DNA of 56,050 nt from the NCBI RefSeq assembly GCF_004349235.1, contig NZ_SMKY01000026.1, positions 1 to 56,050 on the forward strand, given 5' to 3'. The notes below the pieces were generated by a model. It was not told the DNA's origin. It saw only the letters and a program-made list of their open reading frames with translations, and did no database searches. This document shows, one piece after another, positions 17,854 to 24,236 of this stretch (position 1 is its first letter; each line of letters starts with the position of its first letter). Position numbers and translations under genes: made by a program. The DNA is from Actinomadura darangshiensis. Its GTDB lineage: Bacteria > Actinomycetota > Actinomycetes > Streptosporangiales > Streptosporangiaceae.

Positions 17854-18153
17854 ATGATCGACATGCTCACGACGATCCTCTGGTTCATCGTCGTCGGTGC
17901 CGTCATCGGAGCCCTGGCCCGGCTGCTGGTGCCCGGCCGCAACCCGATCGGCATACTGCTGACGCTTCTGATCGGGATCGCCGGCGCCATCCTCGGCGGC
18001 GTCGTCGCCGACGCCCTCGGGGCCGGCACCCTCATCGCCTTCGTGTTCGCGGTGGTGATCGCCGGGCTCGGCGTGGCCGCGCTCACCTCGATGAACACCC
18101 GCGGCCACGGCGGCCGGCGAAGCGGCTGGCGGACGCGCCGCCGCACCTTCTGA
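17854..18153 (+). CDS. GlsB/YeaQ/YmgE-family stress response membrane protein
   Basis: A 99-residue inner-membrane protein of the transglycosylase-associated family. Three hydrophobic segments (about residues 6-26, 31-52, 55-78) with the family pattern GAVIGALARLLVPGRNPIGILLTLLIGIAG written here as separate parts: GAVIGALARLLVPG, then NPIGILLTLLIGIAGA. An arginine-rich tail (GRRSGWRTRRRTF) faces the cytoplasm. AAAAGGAA precedes the ATG; a second ATG at 17863 is possible. Monocistronic, with a possible stress promoter upstream and a strong terminator downstream. Confidence 0.85.
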   Translation: MIDMLTTILWFIVVGAVIGALARLLVPGRNPIGILLTLLIGIAGAILGGVVADALGAGTLIAFVFAVVIAGLGVAALTSMNTRGHGGRRSGWRTRRRTF

Positions 18154-18173
18154 CCCGGGGCGCACCCCCGGAC

Positions 18174-18206
18174 GCAAGCCCCCGCCGCCTGCAGGCGGGG
18201 GCTTGC
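18174..18206 (+). terminator. Strong hairpin terminator
   Basis: Perfect 13-bp stem GCAAGCCCCCGCC / GGCGGGGGCTTGC with a 7-base loop, 20 bases after the stress-protein stop. No U run, as usual in high-GC genomes. Confidence 0.75.
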
Positions 18207-18351
18207 CCCGTTCGGGGCCTGTCCGGATGTGGCCGCCCCAGCGGCACCTTCCGACCCGCCGGGACCGCCTTACCGCCCGGCCACATAACGCCTGGCGGGC
18301 ATGGTCCGGAATAGATGAAAGCATGGAAACGTTAGACCTGGTGATCGGCTA

Positions 18352-18381
18352 TTGGTGTATGCAACTGACGGTCGGTACACT
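18352..18381 (+). promoter_or_regulatory. Candidate helicase promoter
   Basis: TTGGTG (18352-18357), 18-base spacer, TACACT (18376-18381). It is the best promoter match in the 437-bp gap before the helicase and sits in an AT-richer patch. It predicts a leader of about 200 bases. Confidence 0.4.
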
Positions 18382-18386
18382 GCGTC

Positions 18387-18590
18387 GCGGAGTGTGACCG
18401 CACGCAGGCACCATGAGTGACTGCTTTCAACCCCTGACTGCGGTCGCCGACAGATTTTGAGCAACGGCTGGTCCCTCCCGCGCGAGCGCGCGGCCACAGG
18501 AACGGCGGACACGCCCGCGAAGGCGGCGTCACGCCGGCGAGCCGCGCCGCACCCGGGAGCGGAGACCCCGCATATTGGAGGCTGAAAGCC
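18387..18590 (+). other. Long untranslated leader of the DEAD-box helicase gene
   Basis: About 200 bases between the predicted start of transcription and the CTG start codon. It contains no recognisable ORF but has a GC hairpin CCGCGC-GAGC-GCGCGG at 18478-18493 and further GC-rich self-complementary sequence near 18510-18545. Long structured leaders are known for cold-induced helicase genes in other bacteria; whether this one regulates is inference. The rest of the gap (18207-18350) holds nothing I recognise. Confidence 0.4.
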
Positions 18591-20105
18591 CTGACTACCT
18601 TTCGTGAACTCGGGGTCGTCCCCGAGATAGCAGACGCCCTCGAAGCCGAAGGCATCGTGGAGGCGTTCCCCATCCAAGAGCTCGCCCTGCCGATCGCGCT
18701 GGGCGGCCACGACATCATCGGCCAGGCCCGCACGGGCACCGGCAAGACCCTGGCCTTCGGCGCCGCGCTGCTGCAGCGCATCGAGCACGGCGGCAAGGAG
18801 CCGCGCGCGCTCGTCGTCGCGCCGACCCGCGAGCTGGCCCTCCAGGTCACCGACGACCTGCTGGTCGCCGGCGGCAAGCTCGGCAGCCGCGTCCTGTCCG
18901 TCTACGGCGGGCGCGCGTACGAGCCGCAGATCAGCGCGCTGCGCGACGGCGTCGACGTCGTCGTCGGCACCCCGGGCCGGCTGCTCGACCTGGTCAAGCA
19001 GAAGCACCTCGACCTGTCCAAGGTCGAGATCCTCGTCCTCGACGAGGCGGACCGGATGCTCGACCTCGGGTTCCTGCCCGACATCGAGCGGATCATCGAC
19101 CGCGTCCCGGCGCAGCGCCAGACGATGATGTTCTCGGCGACGATGCCGGGCGAGATCGTCGCGCTGTCGCGCCGGTACCTCACCCGCCCGACCAACGTCC
19201 GCGCCGAGTCGCACACCGAGTCGGACGCGACGCCGCAGGTCGTCCAGCACGTCTTCCAGGCCCACCAGATGGACAAGCCGGAGATGCTCGCGCGCCTCCT
19301 GCAGGCCGAGGGCCGCGGGCTGACGATGATCTTCTGCCAGACCAAGCGGGCCTGCGACCGGGTGGCCGCCGACCTCGCGCAGCGCGGCTTCGACGCCGCC
19401 GCCGTGCACGGCGACCTCGGGCAGAGCCAGCGGGAGCGGGCGCTGCGCGCGTTCCGCAACGGCAAGATCGGCGTGCTGGTGGCCACCGACGTGGCGGCCC
19501 GCGGCCTCGACGTCGACGACGTGACCCACGTCGTCAACTACGAGTGCCCGGACAGCGCCGACACCTACGTGCACCGCATCGGCCGGACGGCCCGCGCGGG
19601 CAAGGAGGGCGTCGCCGTCACCCTCGTCGACTGGAAGGACCTCACCCGGTGGAAGCTGGTCAACGGCACGCTCGGCCTGCCGTTCGCCGACCCGGAGGAG
19701 ACCTACTCGACGTCCCCGCACTTCTTCGCGGCGCTCGGCATCCCCGAGGGCACGAAGGGGAAGCTGCCGAAGGAGCAGCGGAACGGCCGTGCCGGGCTGG
19801 ACGCCGAGGAGCTGGAGGACATCGGCGAGACCGGCAAGGTCCGCAGCAACGGGCGCGACCGGGACCGCGACCGCGACGGTGAGCGGGAGCGCCCGCGGCC
19901 GCGCCGCCGCAAGCGCAGCCGGACCCGCACCCGCGCCGGGCAGCCCGTGGAGGCCGCCGCGACCGAGGGCGAAGCCGCCGCGGACGACACCGTCGTCGAC
20001 GCGGTCGCCACCGAGCGCAAGCGCAGCCGGCCCCGCCGCCGCACCCGCTCCGGCAAGCCGGCGGCACCCGCCGCCGGGGCCGCCGAGGCGTCGCAGACCG
20101 CCTGA
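18591..20105 (+). CDS. DEAD-box ATP-dependent RNA helicase (RhlE-like), probable CTG start
   Basis: A 504-residue RNA helicase acting in ribosome assembly or RNA turnover. Q-motif region FPIQELALP, Walker A ARTGTGKT, PTRELA, DEAD box VLDEADRM, FSATMP, and HRIGRTAR are all intact; the last ~90 residues are a basic Arg/Glu tail (RDRDRD..., RPRRRKRSRTRTR) for RNA binding. The first ATG/GTG in frame (18657) would cut away FRELGVVPEIADAL, needed for the Q motif; the only codon that includes it is CTG 18591 (then Thr-Thr-Phe-Arg), with GGAG 10 bases upstream. Synteny with TetR-DUF3107 matches mycobacterial rhlE. Confidence 0.92.
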   Translation: MTTFRELGVVPEIADALEAEGIVEAFPIQELALPIALGGHDIIGQARTGTGKTLAFGAALLQRIEHGGKEPRALVVAPTRELALQVTDDLLVAGGKLGSRVLSVYGGRAYEPQISALRDGVDVVVGTPGRLLDLVKQKHLDLSKVEILVLDEADRMLDLGFLPDIERIIDRVPAQRQTMMFSATMPGEIVALSRRYLTRPTNVRAESHTESDATPQVVQHVFQAHQMDKPEMLARLLQAEGRGLTMIFCQTKRACDRVAADLAQRGFDAAAVHGDLGQSQRERALRAFRNGKIGVLVATDVAARGLDVDDVTHVVNYECPDSADTYVHRIGRTARAGKEGVAVTLVDWKDLTRWKLVNGTLGLPFADPEETYSTSPHFFAALGIPEGTKGKLPKEQRNGRAGLDAEELEDIGETGKVRSNGRDRDRDRDGERERPRPRRRKRSRTRTRAGQPVEAAATEGEAAADDTVVDAVATERKRSRPRRRTRSGKPAAPAAGAAEASQTA

Positions 20106-20123
20106 CCGCGGCAGACGAGAAGC

Positions 20124-20154
20124 AGCCGCGAGACTTCCGTTCAGTCTCGCGGTT
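20124..20154. terminator. Bidirectional terminator between helicase and glycerophosphodiesterase
   Basis: Stem 20124-20135 / 20143-20154 (core CCGCGAGACT / AGTCTCGCGG, plus flanking G-U and A-T pairs) with a 7-base loop and GCGTTT after. It serves the two convergent genes and overlaps the last codons of the minus-strand gene. Confidence 0.7.
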
Positions 20155-20839
20155 GCGTTTCGCCGCGGGCCCGCAGCGTGAGGGCGGCCCGCGGATGGTC
20201 GGTGATGAGGACGGCGACGCGCGGGTCGCGCAGGAACCGCCGCATCACGGGCTCGGCGTTGACCGTCCAGATCATGGCCGGGACTCCGGCGCGCCCGCAC
20301 TGGCGCAGCACGCCGACGCGGGCGAGCCGGTGGTTGAGGGCGACCATGTCGGCGCCCGCCCGGCGGACCAGCCGCAGCGGCGCGAAGTCGTGCGCGGCGC
20401 CGCGCTCCCACAGGTTGCGGCCGACCGACAGCGCCGTCCGCACCCCGGGGAAGCTCTTCTTGATCTCCATGAGGGACGTCACCTCGCGGGTCGTCACCAC
20501 GAAGTTCCCCGTCCCGAACGCCTCGACCGCGAGCGCCACGGTCTCGTGCTCGCAGCCGCGCTCCTTGAGGTCCAGATGCCCCATCGCCCGGCCCGCGATG
20601 ATCTTCATGGCGTCGCCGACCAGCGGGACGGGCCGGTCCGCGAGCTCCTGGATCCGGTCGTAGGTCAGCCGGTTCAGCCGGAGCCCGCCGATCTCCGGGT
20701 CGTGGTGGACGACGAGCCGCCCGTCCCCCGTCCGCCGGATGTCGATCTCCACGTACTCGGCGCCGGACGCGGCGGCCTCCCCGAGACCCGCCACGCCCGC
20801 CTCGTCACGGCGGTGCGCGGAAATCGCGGGCGAGAGCAC
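20141..20839 (-). CDS. Glycerophosphodiester phosphodiesterase
   Basis: A 232-residue cytosolic TIM-barrel enzyme that hydrolyses glycerophosphodiesters to glycerol-3-phosphate and an alcohol. Motif order fits the GDPD family: SAHRRDEAG (usual HRG catalytic His), GAEYVEIDIRRTGDGRLVVHHDP (EID metal ligands and the second catalytic His), a central HLDLKE, and MIWTVNAE near the end. No signal peptide, so it acts inside on imported or membrane-derived substrates. GTG 20839 starts it; the 69-bp gap to the divergent hydrolase holds both promoters. Convergent with the helicase across a shared terminator. Confidence 0.88.
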   Translation of the reverse strand: MLSPAISAHRRDEAGVAGLGEAAASGAEYVEIDIRRTGDGRLVVHHDPEIGGLRLNRLTYDRIQELADRPVPLVGDAMKIIAGRAMGHLDLKERGCEHETVALAVEAFGTGNFVVTTREVTSLMEIKKSFPGVRTALSVGRNLWERGAAHDFAPLRLVRRAGADMVALNHRLARVGVLRQCGRAGVPAMIWTVNAEPVMRRFLRDPRVAVLITDHPRAALTLRARGETQPRD

Positions 20840-20908
20840 GCTGGCGACGCTACCACCGAAACTTTTTCACCCGAGCCCGTTGCCGCCCATTGACTAGGCT
20901 GGTTGCCT

Positions 20909-21784
20909 GTGAGTACGCCCCGGTTCGTGAGTTTGCCCCCCGGCGTTCGCCGGACGACCGTCGAGACCCCCCGCGGCCCGTTCGCCGCGCTGGAGGCCCT
21001 CCCCGGATCGGGCGTGCCCGAACGCTGCCCCGCCCTCCTCGTGCCCGGCCTGACCGGCAGCAAGGAGGACTTCCTCGCCGTCCTGCACACCCTCGCCGCG
21101 TCCGGCCGCCGCGTCGTGGCGATCGACATGCGCGGCCAGTACGAGTCGCTGGGGCCGGACGACGCGTCCGCCTACACCCGCGCGGCCCTGGGCTTCGACA
21201 TCGCCGCCGTGATGGACGCGCTCGGCCCCGATCCCGTGCACCTCGTCGGCCACTCCTTCGGCGGCCTGGTCTGCCGGGAGGCCGTCCTCGCCGGGGCCGC
21301 TCCCGCGTCATTGACGCTGATGAGCTCGGGCCCGTCCGCCGTCGGCGGCCAGGCCGCGGCCAAGGCCCGTGCCCTCCGCGACGCCATCCCCCAGCTCGGC
21401 ATGGCGGAGATCTGGGCGCTCACCCTCGAACCCGGCTACCTCGGACGCGGTATCCAGCGCGAGATCGTCGCCTTCCTCAAGGCCCGCACGCTGGGGAACT
21501 CCGAGAACGGCCTCGTCCACATGTCGGAGGAGCTCCTCACCGCGCCCGACCGCGTCGACGAGCTGGCCAAGCACTGCGCCGACACGGACCTGCGCACCCT
21601 CGTCCTCTACGGCGAGGACGACGACGTCTGGGACCCCCGCCTCCAGGCCGCCATGGCCGAAGGGCTCGACGCCTCCAGGGTCGTCATCCCGAGCGCCGCC
21701 CACTCCCCCGCCTGGGAGGCCCCCGAGACGACCGCCGCCGCCCTCCGCGATCTCTGGTCCGACACCGAAAGGACCCTCAAATAG
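20909..21784 (+). CDS. Alpha/beta-fold hydrolase
   Basis: A 291-residue cytosolic hydrolase. Nucleophile elbow GHSFGG (Ser near 113), oxyanion-side LLVPGLTGSKEDF, acid in LYGEDDDVWDP and His in SAAHSPAWEAP complete a Ser-Asp-His triad. The family is too broad to name a substrate (ester, lactone or epoxide). GTG 20909 is taken as start; TAGGCT lies 8 bases upstream (20895-20900), as in leaderless actinomycete genes, and there is no Shine-Dalgarno. TTG 20903 is an alternative. Confidence 0.85.
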   Translation: MSTPRFVSLPPGVRRTTVETPRGPFAALEALPGSGVPERCPALLVPGLTGSKEDFLAVLHTLAASGRRVVAIDMRGQYESLGPDDASAYTRAALGFDIAAVMDALGPDPVHLVGHSFGGLVCREAVLAGAAPASLTLMSSGPSAVGGQAAAKARALRDAIPQLGMAEIWALTLEPGYLGRGIQREIVAFLKARTLGNSENGLVHMSEELLTAPDRVDELAKHCADTDLRTLVLYGEDDDVWDPRLQAAMAEGLDASRVVIPSAAHSPAWEAPETTAAALRDLWSDTERTLK

Positions 21785-21832
21785 CGTCCGGCGGCGCCCC
21801 CTCTTACAGGCCAAGTCCCGACTGATCAACGG

Positions 21833-21845
21833 CATTCGCCGAATG
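21833..21845. promoter_or_regulatory. Short palindrome upstream of the ABC operon
   Basis: CATTCG-C-CGAATG, a perfect 6-bp dyad about 80 bases before the ABC ATPase start in the 138-bp gap. It could be an operator; no regulator is adjacent. Confidence 0.25.
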
Positions 21846-21922
21846 TTCCCCTGCGCGATCTCCAACGGTAAACCGCGATCTCTAGCTTCCTCTTGCCAGA
21901 GCGCGAGCCGAAGGAGTGCGAC

Positions 21923-22882
21923 ATGCAGAGGAGCCCCGCAGTCCGGGGTCGCGGGATCCGGAAGACCTTCGGCGATGTGGTCGCGCTCGACGGCGTCGAC
22001 CTGGAGGTGCCCGAAGGGGAGGTCCACGGCCTGGTCGGCCCGAACGGCGCGGGCAAGACGACGTTGCTGGGGCTGCTGCTGGGCCTGGCGGTCGCGGACG
22101 GCGGCCGCCTGGAGATCCTGGGGACGCCGGTCGGCCGGACGCTCGCCGTCCCCGGCGGGGTCGCGGGCTTCGTGGACGGCCCCGGCCTCTATCCGTCCCT
22201 CACGGCGCGGCAGAACCTCGCGGCGCTGGAAGCGCTGCGCGGGCACGACGCCGACGGGGCCGGCGGCAGCACCGACGGCGTCGGCGACGCGCTGGAGCAG
22301 GTCGGGCTGACCGACGTCGCCGACGACCGCGTCCGCGGGTTCTCGCTGGGTATGCGCCAGCGGCTCGGGCTGGCCGCCGCGCTGCTCACCGCGCCGCGGC
22401 TGCTCGTCCTCGATGAGCCGGCCAACGGCCTGGACCCCGCCGGCAAGCGCCACGTGCACCGCGTCATCACCCGGCTCGCCGCGGAAGGGACCGCCGTGGT
22501 CCTGTCCAGCCACCGGATGGACGACCTCGCCGCCCTGTGCTCCGAGGTCACCGTCCTCGCCACCGGCCGGGTCGTCTTCTCCGGGACGGTGGGCAAGCTC
22601 GCTGCGGAGAGCGGCGAACTGGACTACCGGCTGCTCACCTCGGACGCGGCGGCCGCCCGCAAGGTGGCGCTCGACACGCCGGGGCTCCACGTCCCGCTCG
22701 ATCGCGGCGGCGACGAGCGGCCCGACCCCGGCGTACTGGTGGTCCGCGGCCCGGTGCCCGTGATCGAGGACCTGGTGGTGCGGCTGGTGCAGGCGGGTGT
22801 GGCGATGCGGGAACTGGCGCCCGTGGTGGCGCCGCTCGAAGCCGCGTTCCTCGCCCTGACCGAGAACGGACGGACCCCATGA
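21923..22882 (+). CDS. ABC transporter ATP-binding protein
   Basis: A 319-residue CcmA/DrrA-type ATPase driving the adjacent permease. Walker A GPNGAGKTT near residue 43, Q-loop region FVDGPGLYPSLTARQN, signature FSLGMRQRLGLA, Walker B LLVLDEPANGLDP, and switch His in LSSHRMDD. A C-terminal ~90-residue extension follows the nucleotide domain. ATG 21923 has AAGGAG 8 bases upstream; an ATG 30 bases earlier lacks it. Its last codon overlaps the permease ATG (ATGA). Confidence 0.93.
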   Translation: MQRSPAVRGRGIRKTFGDVVALDGVDLEVPEGEVHGLVGPNGAGKTTLLGLLLGLAVADGGRLEILGTPVGRTLAVPGGVAGFVDGPGLYPSLTARQNLAALEALRGHDADGAGGSTDGVGDALEQVGLTDVADDRVRGFSLGMRQRLGLAAALLTAPRLLVLDEPANGLDPAGKRHVHRVITRLAAEGTAVVLSSHRMDDLAALCSEVTVLATGRVVFSGTVGKLAAESGELDYRLLTSDAAAARKVALDTPGLHVPLDRGGDERPDPGVLVVRGPVPVIEDLVVRLVQAGVAMRELAPVVAPLEAAFLALTENGRTP

Positions 22883-24234
22883 CGGCGACCGGCACGCCGC
22901 CCCGGACCGAGGCACGTCCCGCGCCGGTGCTGCGCGGCTACCGGTTCGAGCTGGTCAAGCTGCTCTCCCAGTGGCGGATCCGGTTGCTGCTGCTCGTCTG
23001 CTGGCTCGCGCCCGCGGCCTACGTGGGGGTGGTGAGCATGCAGAGCATGCTGCCCACCGACACGGTCTTCGGCCGCTGGATGCACGCGACCGGCTGGGCG
23101 GGGTCGCTGGTCGTCCTGGACTTCTCCTGCACCTGGGCGCTGCCGCTGCTGACGGCGCTGGTCGCCGGGGACGTCTTCGCGGCCGAGGACCGGCTCGGCA
23201 CCTGGCGCCACCTCCTCATGGCGGTCCGCTCGCCGCGGCGGATCTTCGTGGCGAAGGGCCTCGCCAGCCTCACCGTCCTGCTGCTGCTGGTCGCCGGGCT
23301 GGCCGGGTCGGGCATCGCGGGCGGCCTGGCCGCGGTCGGCCACCACCAGCTCGCCGGCCTGGACGGCCACCTCCTCACCCCCGGTGACGCGGCCGGAACC
23401 GTCCTGCTCGCGTGGGCCTGCGTGCTGGCGCCGACGCTGGCGTTCGCCGCGGTCGGCCTCCTCGGCTCGGTGGCGCTGGGCCGCTCCCCGATGGGGCTGC
23501 TGACGCCCGCGCTCCTCGCCTTCGCGCTGCAGCTCGCGCAGCTGCTCCCGCTTCCGGTGGCCGTGCGGCTGGCCCTGCCGTCCCACGGCTTCCTCGCCTG
23601 GCGCGGGCTCTTCACCAGCCCGGTGCAGGACGGCCCCATCGTCATCGGCCTCGCGGTGAGCCTGGCGTGGGCGGTGGCCGCCACCGCGCTGGCCTACCGC
23701 CTGTTCCTGCGCCGCGACTTCACCGACCTGGCCTACGACGGCTCGGGCCGGCGGGTCCTCGTTGCGGGGGCGCTGCCGCTGGCCGGCCTGACCGTCCTCA
23801 CCTTCGCGGTGGTCACCGGCACCACCTCGGCCGAAGGCTCGGGGATCGAGCGGCCCAAGGTGCAGGACTCGCTCGCCACGGCGTTCGCCCACCTCTACCG
23901 GCTGCAGACGCGGCAGCTTCACCGTCCGGACGTCACCGAGGCGCAGCTGCGGGCCACCGCGTCCTGCGACAAGGGCGGCTCCCGCGTCGCCGACGAGGGC
24001 CCGGGCAACGACTGGCGGTGCGTCGTGTCCTGGCACCTGCCCGGCGCGACCGCCGCGGGCAGCGCCGTCTACCAGCTCGACGTCACCGCGAACGGGCGCT
24101 TCGTCGCGGACGGGGACGGCCCCAAGGAGGTCAACGGCTACTTCCAGATACGCACCCCGACCGGGGACGCACCCAACCCCCTGTGGCAGTTCGACGGCCA
24201 TGTCGACCTGCTCGCAAGTGCTCCGGAGGAATAG
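22879..24234 (+). CDS. ABC permease with extracytoplasmic C-terminal domain
   Basis: A 451-residue membrane protein with about seven hydrophobic segments: near residues 33-52, 70-95, 128-153, 170-193, 205-222, 250-275 and 290-312. The last ~130 residues are hydrophilic and outside the membrane, with one cysteine pair in CDKGGSRVADEGPGNDWRC and a beta-rich end; ordinary DrrB/ABC-2-type permeases lack such a domain. Start overlaps the ATPase by 4 bases and the stop is 2 bases before the next ATG, so three proteins come from one message. The outer domain may contact the secreted product of the third gene (inference). Confidence 0.88.
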   Translation: MTATGTPPRTEARPAPVLRGYRFELVKLLSQWRIRLLLLVCWLAPAAYVGVVSMQSMLPTDTVFGRWMHATGWAGSLVVLDFSCTWALPLLTALVAGDVFAAEDRLGTWRHLLMAVRSPRRIFVAKGLASLTVLLLLVAGLAGSGIAGGLAAVGHHQLAGLDGHLLTPGDAAGTVLLAWACVLAPTLAFAAVGLLGSVALGRSPMGLLTPALLAFALQLAQLLPLPVAVRLALPSHGFLAWRGLFTSPVQDGPIVIGLAVSLAWAVAATALAYRLFLRRDFTDLAYDGSGRRVLVAGALPLAGLTVLTFAVVTGTTSAEGSGIERPKVQDSLATAFAHLYRLQTRQLHRPDVTEAQLRATASCDKGGSRVADEGPGNDWRCVVSWHLPGATAAGSAVYQLDVTANGRFVADGDGPKEVNGYFQIRTPTGDAPNPLWQFDGHVDLLASAPEE

Positions 24235-24236
24235 TC

